Assembly (NCBI RefSeq): GCF_025717045.1
Contig: NZ_JAOVZN010000007.1
Location: 124,001-188,000 of the forward strand
Length of the DNA stretch: 64,000 nucleotides
Origin: Flavobacterium sp. SH_e
GTDB taxonomy: Bacteria > Bacteroidota > Bacteroidia > Flavobacteriales > Flavobacteriaceae
Reading direction: 5' to 3'
Both the position numbers and the translations under genes were made by a program. Shown in pieces: positions 26,422 to 35,273 of the stretch. Positions within the stretch are counted from its first letter, which is position 1; the number at the start of each line of letters is the position of its first letter. Below the pieces are notes generated by a model, which ran no database searches, was not told where the DNA came from, and was given only the letters and a program-made list of their open reading frames with translations.

Positions 26422-26991
26422 TTAAAACTGATAAATTTTCTCTGGCGTAACGCAATAATCCAATTTAATATCCGATTCAAAAACATCATCAATCTGGTTT
26501 ACGGCTTCAAAAAAAGAAAGTCCAATTTTAATCGTTTCAGGTTTGCATTCGGCAAGGAATTTATCATAAAAACCTTTTCCGTAACCAATTCTGTTTCCAA
26601 AAATATCAAAAGCTAAAAGCGGTACAAAAACCACTTCAACTTTAGACGAAGGCACTTCAATTCCATCAACGGGCTCAGGGATATTATATTCGTTTTTTCT
26701 GATTTTAGTATTATCTGTTAAAAGAAAATGCATCATTTTTCTGGTTTCAAAATCACTTTTAGAAACTAAGATTTCTTTATCTTTTCCAGAAAGTAAATGC
26801 AGGACATATTCGGTATTCACTTCTTTTTGTTCTTCGATTGGAAGAAAAACATGATAATAGATTTTATCCCAAATTGGCATTTGGATTAATTGATTTGCAA
26901 TTGCCAAACTCTTCTCTTCTACTTCATCAAAAGAAAGAGCTTTACGGAAATTTTTATATTCTATTCGAAGTTCTTTTTTACTCGTCGGCAT
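26422..26991 (-). CDS. 5-formyltetrahydrofolate cyclo-ligase
   Basis: ATP-dependent conversion of 5-formyl-THF to 5,10-methenyl-THF, part of folate one-carbon recycling (YgfA/MTHFS family). The ATG at 26,991 gives 189 residues beginning MPTSKKELRIEYKNFRKALS, the usual start. An upstream in-frame ATG at 27,057 would add 22 residues that lie inside the previous gene. Visible motifs are YHVFLPIEEQKEVNTEYV, VEVVFVPLLAFDIFGNRIGYGKGFYDKFL (the G-x-G-K-G-x-Y-D signature near residue 138), and a C-terminal LDYCVTPEKIY. It overlaps the end of the AstE-like gene by 14 nt, so the two are probably coupled. Confidence 0.9.
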   Translation of the reverse strand: MPTSKKELRIEYKNFRKALSFDEVEEKSLAIANQLIQMPIWDKIYYHVFLPIEEQKEVNTEYVLHLLSGKDKEILVSKSDFETRKMMHFLLTDNTKIRKNEYNIPEPVDGIEVPSSKVEVVFVPLLAFDIFGNRIGYGKGFYDKFLAECKPETIKIGLSFFEAVNQIDDVFESDIKLDYCVTPEKIYQF

Positions 26992-27955
26992 TGTCTGGGA
27001 CTTTAGATAAATGATAAATTGCATCGCCTTCGTAAACAATTGGCGAATGATTGGCATTAATTACAAAACCATCATGCGGCGCTTTGACTTTTTGTTCAAA
27101 TTTCCCAAACGGATCTGTAATAATAGCCAAGATAGTACCTTTGGTTACATATTTTCCAACTAAATTAAAATCATGCAGCAAACCCGAACATTTAGCACGA
27201 AGCCAAACTGATTGTTTAATGTAAATTGAAGGAGTTAAGGCAGGTTCCATAATTTGTTTAGAATCCAACATTCCCAAATAATGAAGCAAACGTTTGGTTC
27301 CCAAAACACCTTGATTTGCAATTTCGTTATTGATATCTAAAGATTTTCCGCCCTCAAAAAGCAGCATTTTCACATTGGCGCTTTCAGAAGTTTTTCTGAA
27401 AGAACCATTTATGTTTTTGGAATATAACGTAAATGGCGCGTTAAATACATCTGCTAAAACTTTCAGTTCAGGATTATTTTCGGTAATTCTTATTTGCGGC
27501 GCATTAAAACGGCTTGCTCCACCAGCATGAAAATCGACTGCATAATCTAAAATCGGCAGAATTTCTTCGACAATATGATAAGCAAATCTACTGGCAAGCG
27601 ACCCTTTCTTACTTCCTGGAAAAACACGATTTAAATCACGCCCGTCTGGAAATTCTCGAGATTTATTCACAAAACCGTACATATTGATGACTGGAATACA
27701 AATTATTGTGCCGCGAGCTGGTCTATTTATTTTTTTACTGATAATCTGACGGACAATTTCAACACCGTTAATTTCGTCTCCGTGTATTCCCGCAGAAAAT
27801 AAAACAGTTGGGCCTTCATGTTTGGAACGGCGCACAATAACAGGAATATTCAGTTTAGTTGTGGTATGCAGTCTAGCAATTTCGACGTTTATGGTTCTAT
27901 GTTCTCCCGGCAAAATCGATTCGCCGAAAATAACCAATGGAGCACTATTTTTCAT
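26978..27955 (-). CDS. Succinylglutamate desuccinylase/aspartoacylase family zinc deacylase
   Basis: M14-like zinc carboxypeptidase-fold enzyme of 325 residues. Zinc and catalytic elements are recognisable: GIHGDEINGVEIVRQ at about residues 57-71 (His and Glu ligands), RDLNRVFPG at about 105-113, and VDFHAGG at about 139-145 (third ligand). The C-terminal domain is biotinyl/lipoyl-like (FNLVGKYVTKGTILAIITDPFG, then KVKAPHDGFVINANHSPIVYEGD). Substrate not identifiable. It overlaps the folate cyclo-ligase gene downstream. It is divergent from uvrC across a 137-nt gap. Confidence 0.88.
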   Translation of the reverse strand: MKNSAPLVIFGESILPGEHRTINVEIARLHTTTKLNIPVIVRRSKHEGPTVLFSAGIHGDEINGVEIVRQIISKKINRPARGTIICIPVINMYGFVNKSREFPDGRDLNRVFPGSKKGSLASRFAYHIVEEILPILDYAVDFHAGGASRFNAPQIRITENNPELKVLADVFNAPFTLYSKNINGSFRKTSESANVKMLLFEGGKSLDINNEIANQGVLGTKRLLHYLGMLDSKQIMEPALTPSIYIKQSVWLRAKCSGLLHDFNLVGKYVTKGTILAIITDPFGKFEQKVKAPHDGFVINANHSPIVYEGDAIYHLSKVPDNADE

Positions 27956-28092
27956 GTAGAATTATAAAATCTAAATATAGAAATTATTCTTTTGATTTCG
28001 TAAATTTGAAACTAATTCAATGTTAAGCTTCTTTTAGAAATCGGAATGGTTTTTGAAAAAAGCTTTTCGAGTATCTTCAGACATAAAAAAGA

Positions 28093-29886
28093 ATGCAAAA
28101 ACCAGCCTTAGATCTTCAAATTTTAACTTTACCAGATAATCCTGGCGTCTATCAATATTATGATAAAGACGGGAAAATCTTGTATGTAGGCAAAGCCAAA
28201 AATTTAAAAAAAAGGGTTTCTTCTTATTTCAATAAAATTCACGATACAGCCAAAACTAATGTATTGGTAAAAAAAATCGTGACTATAAAACACATTGTAG
28301 TTCCAACGGAAACCGATGCGCTTTTATTAGAAAATAATTTAATTAAAACACTTCAGCCACGATACAATGTATTGCTTCGTGATGACAAAAGTTATCCTTG
28401 GATTTGCATTAAAAAAGAACCTTTTTCTAGAATATTTTTAACTAGAAGAATGGTCAAAGACGGCTCTGAATATTTTGGCCCATACACCAATTTTAAAATG
28501 GTGTATACAATTTTGGATTTGATTAAAGAATTATATCCGCTTCGAACTTGTAATTATGATTTGAGCGAGTCGAATATTAATTCGGGAAAATTTAAAGTGT
28601 GTCTGGAATATCACATTGGCAATTGTAAAGGTCCTTGCGAAGGTCTAGAACCTTTAGAAGAATATCAAAGACAAGTCAATGCGATTCGCGAAATCCTAAA
28701 AGGAAACTTCAAAGAAAGTTTAAAGGATTTTAAAAAATTGATGAACACTTATGCGCAGAATTTACAATTTGAAGAAGCGCAAAAAATCAAAGAAAAGATT
28801 GAAGTTCTGGAAAATTACCAATCTCGATCTACGATTATCAATCCGAAGATTACTAATATTGATGTTTTCTCGATTGTTTCTGACGAAAGTGCGGCTTATG
28901 TCAACTTTCTACAAATTTCTCATGGTTCGATTATTCGTTCGCACACTTTAGAAATGAAAAAAAAGCTAGACGAAAGCGACGAAGAATTATTAGAACTTGC
29001 GATTGTAGAACTTCGTGAGCGTTTTCAATTATTATCAAAAGAAATCATTGTTCCTTTTGAATTGGATTTGGGTGAAAACATTAAAATAACAGTTCCGCAA
29101 CTTGGAGATAAAAAACAGATTTTAGATTTATCAATTCGAAATGCCAAGTTTTATCGAATTGAACAATTGAAACAATTGCAAATTGTAGATCCCGATCGCC
29201 ACGTAAATCGAATTATGGCTCAGATGCAGAAAGATTTACGTCTTCCTTCTGAACCTCGACACATCGAATGTTTTGATAACTCGAACATTCAAGGAACGAA
29301 TCCTGTTGCGGCTTGTGTAGTTTTTAAAGACGGAAAACCAAGCAAAAAAGATTACCGCCATTTTAATGTCAAAACCGTTGAAGGACCGAACGATTTTGCT
29401 TCGATGACTGAAATTGTTTACCGCCGCTACAAAAGATTGTTGGACGAAAATGAACCTCTTCCGCAATTGATTATTATTGACGGTGGAAAAGGACAGCTTT
29501 CGGCAGCGCTAAAAAGTATTGATGATTTAGGATTACGAGGAAAAGTGGCCATTATCGGAATCGCAAAACGTCTCGAAGAGCTTTTTTATCCCGGAGATTC
29601 TATTCCGTTGTATTTGGATAAAAAATCAGAAACTTTAAAAGTGATTCAGCATTTAAGAAATGAAGCACACCGATTTGGAATTACTTTTCATAGAGATAAA
29701 CGAAGTAAATCGGCGCTTAATTCTTCGGTAGAAAGCATTCCTGGAATTGGCGAAAAGACAATGACAACATTAATACAACATTTCAAAAGTGTTAAAAGAT
29801 TAAAATTAGCCACAGAAAAAGAAATTTCAGACGTTATAGGTGTTTCTAAAGCCAAAAAAATTGTCGATTTTTACAAAACCAACTAA
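28093..29886 (+). CDS. uvrC: Excinuclease ABC subunit C
   Basis: Incision nuclease of nucleotide excision repair. The 597 residues carry all expected parts in order: a GIY-YIG nuclease domain (GVY at 18-20, YVG at 31-33, R and E residues following), a cysteine-rich segment near 160-185 (CNYDL, KVCLEYHIGNCKGPCEGL), and a UVR motif near 216-245 (NLQFEEAQKIKEKIEVLENY). The RNase H-like C-nuclease follows with IECFDNSNIQGTNPVAACVVF and IIIDGGKGQLSAA, then terminal helix-hairpin-helix motifs (SIPGIGEKTMTTLIQHF, VIGVSKAKKIVDFY). Confidence 0.98.
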   Translation: MQKPALDLQILTLPDNPGVYQYYDKDGKILYVGKAKNLKKRVSSYFNKIHDTAKTNVLVKKIVTIKHIVVPTETDALLLENNLIKTLQPRYNVLLRDDKSYPWICIKKEPFSRIFLTRRMVKDGSEYFGPYTNFKMVYTILDLIKELYPLRTCNYDLSESNINSGKFKVCLEYHIGNCKGPCEGLEPLEEYQRQVNAIREILKGNFKESLKDFKKLMNTYAQNLQFEEAQKIKEKIEVLENYQSRSTIINPKITNIDVFSIVSDESAAYVNFLQISHGSIIRSHTLEMKKKLDESDEELLELAIVELRERFQLLSKEIIVPFELDLGENIKITVPQLGDKKQILDLSIRNAKFYRIEQLKQLQIVDPDRHVNRIMAQMQKDLRLPSEPRHIECFDNSNIQGTNPVAACVVFKDGKPSKKDYRHFNVKTVEGPNDFASMTEIVYRRYKRLLDENEPLPQLIIIDGGKGQLSAALKSIDDLGLRGKVAIIGIAKRLEELFYPGDSIPLYLDKKSETLKVIQHLRNEAHRFGITFHRDKRSKSALNSSVESIPGIGEKTMTTLIQHFKSVKRLKLATEKEISDVIGVSKAKKIVDFYKTN

Positions 29887-29893
29887 AGAATTT

Positions 29894-32164
29894 ATGCACC
29901 CATCAAAACTGTACATTTCAAATATTTGGTCAAAAGGAGTTTCTTGGGGCATATTTGCATTTGTTTTTTTTACAGCATTTTTCTTTTCGCAAAAATCATT
30001 TTCTCAGGAAATAAAAAAAGACAGTGTTAAAAGACCAAAAATCGGATTAGTTTTAAGTGGCGGTGGCGCCAAAGGTTTTGCGCACATTGGAGTTTTAAAA
30101 GTTTTGGAAGAAGCCGGAATCAAAATTGACTACATTGGCGGAACCAGCATGGGATCTGTAATTGGCGGACTTTATGCTTCTGGTTACAATGCTTCGCAAA
30201 TAGATTCCATTTTCAAACAAACCAATTTTGACGAATTAATAAACGATTATATTCCGCGTTCTTCTAAGAATTTTTATGGTAAAAAGAACGACGAATTATA
30301 TGCTGTCGTTTTGCCTTTTAGTAATTTCAGAGTAGGCATTCCAGAAGCACTTTCAAAAGGAATGTACAATTACAATTTATTGAGTAGTTTAACTAGAAAT
30401 GTGCGTCATGTTCGTGATTTCAATAAACTACCAACTCCCTTTTTATGTATCGGAACTAATATTGAAACGGGTGAAGAAGTTTTATTAAATAAAGGAAATC
30501 TTGTTCAAGCCATGATGGCGAGTGCGGCTTTCCCTTCCCTATTTACTCCTGTAGAGATTGATGGAAATTTATTAGTTGACGGTGGTGTTGTAAACAATTA
30601 TCCAATACAAGAAGTTCGAAATCTTGGTGCTGATATAATTATTGGTGTGGATGTTCAGGACGATTTGATGAAAAGAAAAAATCTGAAAAATGCCACTCGA
30701 ATCTTAGTTCAGATCACCAATCTGCAATCTATAGAAAAAATGAAAAGCAAAATTAAAGACACGGATATTTACATAAGACCAGATATTCGTGATTTTGGCG
30801 TAATTTCATTTGACAGAGGTGAAGAAATTATTAGAAAAGGTGAAGAAGCTGCTTTTGCTGTTTATGAAAAAATCAAATCATTAACAGATGAAAACAATTT
30901 TTATAAAAAACCAAAACTGAAAATTGGCACAGACACTCTTCAAATACAGAATATAAATACTGATAAATTAGAAAATTACACCAAAGAATATATTCGCGGA
31001 AAACTTCGTTTTAAGCCTGGAAGCACTATAACTTACGACGGTCTTAAAACCGGAATCAATAACTTAAATGCTACTCAAAACTTTAGCACTATTTCATATT
31101 GTCTTCAGCCAAACGGAGGCAAAGATGATCTTGATTTGGTTCTAAGAGAAAATCCGACGCAGACTTATTTAAAACTTGGACTTCATTATGATGGTCTTTA
31201 CAAAAGTGCCGTTTTATTAAATCTTACTCATAAAAAGACTTTCTTAAAAAACGATGTTACTTCTCTGGATATCATTTTAGGTGATAATTTTAGATATGAT
31301 TTTAATTATTATGTTGAGAATGGTTTTAATATCAGTTTTGGTTTCCGTTCCAGATTGAATCAATTTAATCGAAATGTAACTACTAGTTTGAGTGGCGTTC
31401 TTAAAGAAAATCCAAATGTCAACCTTATTAATGTTGATTTCATGGATGTGACCAATCAAGCTTATTTCCAGACTATTTTTGTGCAGAAATTTTTAATGGG
31501 CGGTGGATTAGAATATAAATATCTAAAAATTAGCTCACCAACCCTTACCAACGAAGACAACATAATTGAAAAAAGCAATTATTTTAGTGCCTTTGCCTAT
31601 TTAAAATACGATTCGCTAGATGAAAAATATTACCCAAGTTCTGGATTATATTTTTCTACAGATTTGCAAACTTATATGGCATCATCAGATTATACTCAGC
31701 AATTTAAACCTTTTTCGATTGCAAAAGCCGAGGTGTCAGTTGTTAGACCATTATTTAGAAAAGCAACCATAAAATTTGGAGCCGATGCTGGGTTTAATAT
31801 TGGCAGCGATAGCGTTCCGTTTTTTGATTTTATACTTGGAGGTTATGGCTACAACAAAATAAATAATTTTAATTATTTCTACGGATATGATTTTCTAAGT
31901 ATTGCCGGCAACAGTTATATTAAAACTGATATTAATATTGATTACGAAATCTTCAAAAAAAATCACATCAATGTATCTGCTAATTTTGCCAACTTAGGAG
32001 ATGATATTTTCTCTTCTGTCGATTGGGTCTCTATGCCAAAATATACAGGATACGCAATTGGTTATGGTTTAGAAACTATAATTGGCCCTATAGAAGTAAA
32101 ACAATCTTGGTCTCCAGAAATGTCAAAAAGTTTTACGTGGTTTAGTATAGGATTTCAATTTTAG
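29894..32164 (+). CDS. Patatin-like phospholipase with a C-terminal outer-membrane barrel
   Basis: The ATG at 29,894 gives 756 residues; the open frame starts upstream inside uvrC. A hydrophobic N-terminal export segment (FAFVFFTAFFFSQKSFSQ) precedes the patatin domain. It has the oxyanion-hole GGGAKG at 56-61, nucleophile elbow GTSMG with S85, and the DGG motif with D229. From about residue 350 a POTRA-like segment follows, then a surface-antigen-type beta-barrel ending in WFSIGFQF, an outer-membrane C-terminal signature. The layout parallels type Vd (PlpD-like) autotransporters, though in Bacteroidota the domain may stay cell-attached. It lies 7 nt after the uvrC stop. Confidence 0.9.
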   Translation: MHPSKLYISNIWSKGVSWGIFAFVFFTAFFFSQKSFSQEIKKDSVKRPKIGLVLSGGGAKGFAHIGVLKVLEEAGIKIDYIGGTSMGSVIGGLYASGYNASQIDSIFKQTNFDELINDYIPRSSKNFYGKKNDELYAVVLPFSNFRVGIPEALSKGMYNYNLLSSLTRNVRHVRDFNKLPTPFLCIGTNIETGEEVLLNKGNLVQAMMASAAFPSLFTPVEIDGNLLVDGGVVNNYPIQEVRNLGADIIIGVDVQDDLMKRKNLKNATRILVQITNLQSIEKMKSKIKDTDIYIRPDIRDFGVISFDRGEEIIRKGEEAAFAVYEKIKSLTDENNFYKKPKLKIGTDTLQIQNINTDKLENYTKEYIRGKLRFKPGSTITYDGLKTGINNLNATQNFSTISYCLQPNGGKDDLDLVLRENPTQTYLKLGLHYDGLYKSAVLLNLTHKKTFLKNDVTSLDIILGDNFRYDFNYYVENGFNISFGFRSRLNQFNRNVTTSLSGVLKENPNVNLINVDFMDVTNQAYFQTIFVQKFLMGGGLEYKYLKISSPTLTNEDNIIEKSNYFSAFAYLKYDSLDEKYYPSSGLYFSTDLQTYMASSDYTQQFKPFSIAKAEVSVVRPLFRKATIKFGADAGFNIGSDSVPFFDFILGGYGYNKINNFNYFYGYDFLSIAGNSYIKTDINIDYEIFKKNHINVSANFANLGDDIFSSVDWVSMPKYTGYAIGYGLETIIGPIEVKQSWSPEMSKSFTWFSIGFQF

Positions 32165-32484
32165 TAGTATAATCGAGAATACTTCAATAAATTCTGCCTA
32201 TTTTTTTACATCCTAAAAATTATATCAAAAAAACTAAGTTATTTTATAGTTATAAATAATATAATTTTTATTTTTACTCCGAAAAAATTACGACATTTGT
32301 TATAATGAAAACAAATTGGACAGGTTTATTAGAGTATCTTCAATTCCTCATCAAGAGAAATCCTGAGTAATGGCTCTATCGAATTGAAATAATCAGTCAA
32401 TTACAAAAAATTGAACCGATTATTTATCTCTGCAATTCAAATTTTCGAATTATCTAATTTACTAATTATCTAATTGAAAAAGCC
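32165..32484. other. Leader region upstream of hmgA
   Basis: This 320-nt interval contains no recognised gene. It holds an AT-rich upstream part, a tiny frame at 32,305-32,370 (21 codons), an imperfect hairpin at 32,387-32,425, and a direct repeat TAATTATCTAATT just before hmgA. This is where an hmgA promoter and leader would be expected. Confidence 0.5.
32305..32425 (+). promoter_or_regulatory. Possible leader: 21-codon frame followed by a hairpin
   Basis: ATG at 32,305 to TAA at 32,370 encodes a 21-residue peptide (MKTNWTGLLEYLQFLIKRNP then Glu). It is followed by a two-part hairpin (AAATAATC 32,387-32,394 with 32,418-32,425; CAATT 32,398-32,402 with 32,409-32,413). The order frame-then-hairpin ahead of a catabolic gene resembles a leader, but there is no Tyr/Phe codon run and no T-tract, so the call is weak. 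Confidence 0.2.
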
Positions 32485-33642
32485 ATGCCACTATATCATA
32501 AACTTGGGGATTTTCCTCAAAAGCGACACACCCAATTTGAAAAACCAAATGGAGGTTTTTACTACGAACAATTGTTTGGAACCGAAGGCTTTCACGGGCA
32601 TTCGTCGTTATCATATCACATACACAGACCAACACAGGTCAAAGAAATTTTAAATTCCTATTCAGTTGAACCTAAAATTGCAATCGGAAAAAATATAAAA
32701 TCACTTCTTTTTAAAGGTTTTGAATTGAATCCTGAAAATGATTTTCTGGACAGCCGAAAAGCAATGTTGGTTAATAAAGACTGCATTATCGGTTTGGCTG
32801 CACCGAAAGAATCGCTTAGAAATTATTTCTACAAAAATGCTGATGCTGATGAAATGCTTTTCATTCACAGAGGAAAAGGAAAATTAAGAACCATGTTAGG
32901 AAATATTCCGTTTGAATATGGCGATTATTTAATTATTCCGCGTGGCATTATTTACCAAATAGAATTTGAAACGGAAGATAATCGTCTATTTTATGTAGAA
33001 TCGTATTCTCCATTTTATACTCCAAAACGATATAAAAACCAATCTGGTCAGCATTTAGAACATTCTCCATTTTGCGAGCGTGATTTTATTTTGCCAAGCG
33101 AATTGGAAACGCACGACGAAAAAGGTGATTTTTTAATTAAAATCAAAAAAGAAGGCATGCTTCACGAAGTGGTTTATGCTACACATCCTTTTGACGTTGT
33201 GGGATGGGACGGTTACAATTTTCCATACGGATTTTCAATTCACAATTTTGAGCCTATAACGGGACGTGTTCATCAACCGCCGCCAGTACACCAAACTTTT
33301 GAAACGGCCACTTTTGTCGTTTGTTCATTCTGCCCAAGACTTTACGATTATCATCCGAAAGCAATTCCGGCGCCATACAATCACAGCAATATAGATTCTG
33401 ATGAAGTTCTGTATTATGTAGATGGTGATTTTATGAGCCGTAATAATATTGAGCAAGGTCACATCACTTTACACCCAAAAGGAATTCCACACGGACCAGC
33501 GCCAGGCGCAATGGAACGTAGTATTGGTCACAAAGAAACTCAAGAATTAGCTGTTATGGTGGATACTTTCCGTCCATTAATGGTTACCGAAGAAGCAATG
33601 GGTCTTGATGACGGTCAGTACTATAAATCGTGGTGTGAATAA
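32485..33642 (+). CDS. hmgA: Homogentisate 1,2-dioxygenase
   Basis: Opens the ring of homogentisate to maleylacetoacetate in tyrosine and phenylalanine breakdown. The 385 residues form the bicupin typical of bacterial homologues. Conserved segments are FYEQLFGTEGFHGHSSLSYH-like at the N-terminus, DEMLFIHRGKGKLRTMLGNI and YGDYLIIPRGIIYQIEF in the N-terminal cupin, and the iron region GRVHQPPPVHQTFETATFVV with SDEVLYYVDGDFMSR and TLHPKGIPHGPAPG. The order hmgA-hppD is the usual Bacteroidota arrangement. A palindromic repeat (33,660-33,743) separates it from hppD. Confidence 0.93.
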   Translation: MPLYHKLGDFPQKRHTQFEKPNGGFYYEQLFGTEGFHGHSSLSYHIHRPTQVKEILNSYSVEPKIAIGKNIKSLLFKGFELNPENDFLDSRKAMLVNKDCIIGLAAPKESLRNYFYKNADADEMLFIHRGKGKLRTMLGNIPFEYGDYLIIPRGIIYQIEFETEDNRLFYVESYSPFYTPKRYKNQSGQHLEHSPFCERDFILPSELETHDEKGDFLIKIKKEGMLHEVVYATHPFDVVGWDGYNFPYGFSIHNFEPITGRVHQPPPVHQTFETATFVVCSFCPRLYDYHPKAIPAPYNHSNIDSDEVLYYVDGDFMSRNNIEQGHITLHPKGIPHGPAPGAMERSIGHKETQELAVMVDTFRPLMVTEEAMGLDDGQYYKSWCE

Positions 33643-33659
33643 ATTTCACTTTCGATCTA

Positions 33660-33743
33660 ACCGCAAAGTTCGCAAGGATTTTGCGCAAAGATCGATATAA
33701 AAACCTTTGTGAACCTTGCGATTGCCTTTGCGCTCTTTGCGGT
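33660..33743. repeat. Nested palindromic repeat between hmgA and hppD
   Basis: Outer arms ACCGCAAAG (33,660-33,668) and CTTTGCGGT (33,735-33,743) enclose inner arms CGCAAGG (33,671-33,677) and CCTTGCG (33,714-33,720). The 84-bp structure is rich in GCAAAG/CTTTGC words. A related but different hairpin lies between gmk and nadD at 48,040-48,129. No T-tract, so read-through from hmgA into hppD is possible. Confidence 0.75.
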
Positions 33744-33814
33744 AAAAAAACAACCTAAACACAACATTTCGGAAAAATCAGTTAAACGATTAACCGATTA
33801 AACAAATAAACATT

Positions 33815-34975
33815 ATGTCAAAAGAAGTAAAATCAGTAGAATACGGATTAGAGAAAATATTTGAAGGAGCACAAGATTTCCTTCCATTATTAGGAACAGA
33901 TTATGTAGAATTTTATGTAGGGAATGCTAAACAAGCAGCACACTATTATAAATCTGCATTCGGATACCAGTCATTGGCTTATGCGGGATTAGAAACTGGA
34001 GTAAAAGACAGAGCGTCTTATGTTTTGAAACAAGACAAAATCAGAATTGTTTTAACTACGCCTCTAACGGCAGATTCACCAATCAACGAACATTTGAAAA
34101 AACATGGTGACGGAGTAAAAGTTGCGGCTCTTTGGGTTGAAGATGCTACAAAATCTTACGAAGAAACTATGAAACGTGGCGCACGTTCTTTCATGGAACC
34201 AACAGTTGAAGAAGATGAATTTGGACAAGTAGTTCGTTCTGGAATTTATACTTACGGAGAAACAGTTCACATTTTCGTAGAAAGAAAAAACTACAATGGA
34301 GTGTTCTTGCCAGGTTACAGAGAATGGAAATCTGATTTTAATCCAGAACCAACGGGATTAAAATACATTGACCACATGGTTGGAAATGTAGGCTGGAACG
34401 AAATGAATACTTGGGTAAAATTCTATGAAGAAGTTATGGGATTCGTAAACTTCTTATCATTTGACGACAAACAAATTACTACAGAATATTCTGCTTTAAT
34501 GAGTAAAGTAATGTCAAACGGAAACGGAAGAATTAAATTTCCAATCAACGAACCAGCTGAAGGAAAGAAAAAATCTCAAATTGAAGAGTATTTAGATTTC
34601 TATGGTGGTCCTGGAATTCAGCATATCGCCATTGCTACAGATGATATTATCAAAACCGTATCTCAATTAAGAGCACGTGGTGTTGAATTTTTATCAGCTC
34701 CACCTCATACTTATTACGAAGCAATCCCAGAAAGATTGGGTGTTCATATGAATATGATGAAAGAAGATTTGAACGAAATCGAAAAATTGGCGATCATGGT
34801 TGATGCCGACGAAGATGGTTACTTATTACAGATTTTTACAAAGCCAGTTCAAGACAGACCTACGCTTTTCTTCGAAATTATTCAAAGAATGGGTGCAAAA
34901 GGGTTTGGCGCAGGTAACTTTAAAGCCCTTTTTGAGTCAATTGAAAGAGAGCAAGAATTGCGAGGAACACTGTAA
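33815..34975 (+). CDS. hppD: 4-hydroxyphenylpyruvate dioxygenase
   Basis: Converts 4-hydroxyphenylpyruvate to homogentisate, the substrate of the upstream hmgA product. The 386 residues contain two vicinal-oxygen-chelate domains. The three iron ligands are visible in the C-terminal half: His in GLKYIDHMVGNVGWNEM, His in GGPGIQHIAIATDD, and Glu in TLFFEIIQRMGAKGFG. GYLLQIFTKPVQDRPT and the closing GNFKALFESIEREQELRGTL are family hallmarks. It is followed by a small-RNA-like locus with its own promoter, so the catabolic transcript probably ends near 35,000. Confidence 0.97.
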   Translation: MSKEVKSVEYGLEKIFEGAQDFLPLLGTDYVEFYVGNAKQAAHYYKSAFGYQSLAYAGLETGVKDRASYVLKQDKIRIVLTTPLTADSPINEHLKKHGDGVKVAALWVEDATKSYEETMKRGARSFMEPTVEEDEFGQVVRSGIYTYGETVHIFVERKNYNGVFLPGYREWKSDFNPEPTGLKYIDHMVGNVGWNEMNTWVKFYEEVMGFVNFLSFDDKQITTEYSALMSKVMSNGNGRIKFPINEPAEGKKKSQIEEYLDFYGGPGIQHIAIATDDIIKTVSQLRARGVEFLSAPPHTYYEAIPERLGVHMNMMKEDLNEIEKLAIMVDADEDGYLLQIFTKPVQDRPTLFFEIIQRMGAKGFGAGNFKALFESIEREQELRGTL

Positions 34976-35063
34976 ACTGTTAATTTTCATACACAAAACA
35001 GTATAATTCTCTAAAAAACGATGCTTTTTTTGCAAATGTTATGTTAAACTTGACTTTGGCTAT

Positions 35064-35092
35064 TTGATTTTTGAACTTTCTATCTATCTTTG
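35064..35092 (+). promoter_or_regulatory. Promoter of the small-RNA candidate
   Basis: TTG at 35,064-35,066, 18 nt, then TATCTTTG at 35,085-35,092 matches the Bacteroidota consensus well. No coding region follows for about 180 nt, but an intrinsic terminator does. Confidence 0.75.
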
Positions 35093-35097
35093 CACTC

Positions 35098-35207
35098 GCA
35101 AATCAGGAAGGGGTGGTTTCCTTCCGAATTGATATAAATTTCATAATTTATAGTTTTTTGGTTAGTTAATAGCATAAAAACTCAGTCATCTTTGACTGAG
35201 TTTTTTT
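35098..35207 (+). ncRNA. Small structured RNA candidate with own promoter and terminator
   Basis: A transcript of about 110 nt is predicted between the promoter at 35,064-35,092 and the terminator at 35,176-35,207. A 5' hairpin pairs GGAAGG (35,106-35,111) with CCTTCC (35,120-35,125) around a GGTGGTTT loop. An AT-rich middle follows, then the terminator stem. No start codon or open frame of note is present. It could be a member of a known flavobacterial RNA motif such as Flavo-1, but I cannot verify this without a covariance search. Confidence 0.6.
35176..35207 (+). terminator. Intrinsic terminator of the small-RNA candidate
   Basis: A perfect 13-bp stem (35,176-35,188 AAAAACTCAGTCA with 35,193-35,205) with a 4-nt loop and a T-tract. 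It ends the RNA about 65 nt before the DUF3108 start codon. Confidence 0.9.
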
Positions 35208-35273
35208 GTTTTGGTACATTTGGAATAGAATTTGCATTTATCTACCTTTATAATAAAACGTAAAGATTATACT

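Noticed and set aside
26160..26492. A 110-codon open frame on the minus strand
   Set aside because: It runs through the MITE-like element and the end of the folate cyclo-ligase gene, has no family resemblance and an implausible composition.
32305..32370. The 21-codon frame upstream of hmgA as a real gene
   Set aside because: Too short and without conservation evidence; kept only as a possible leader element.
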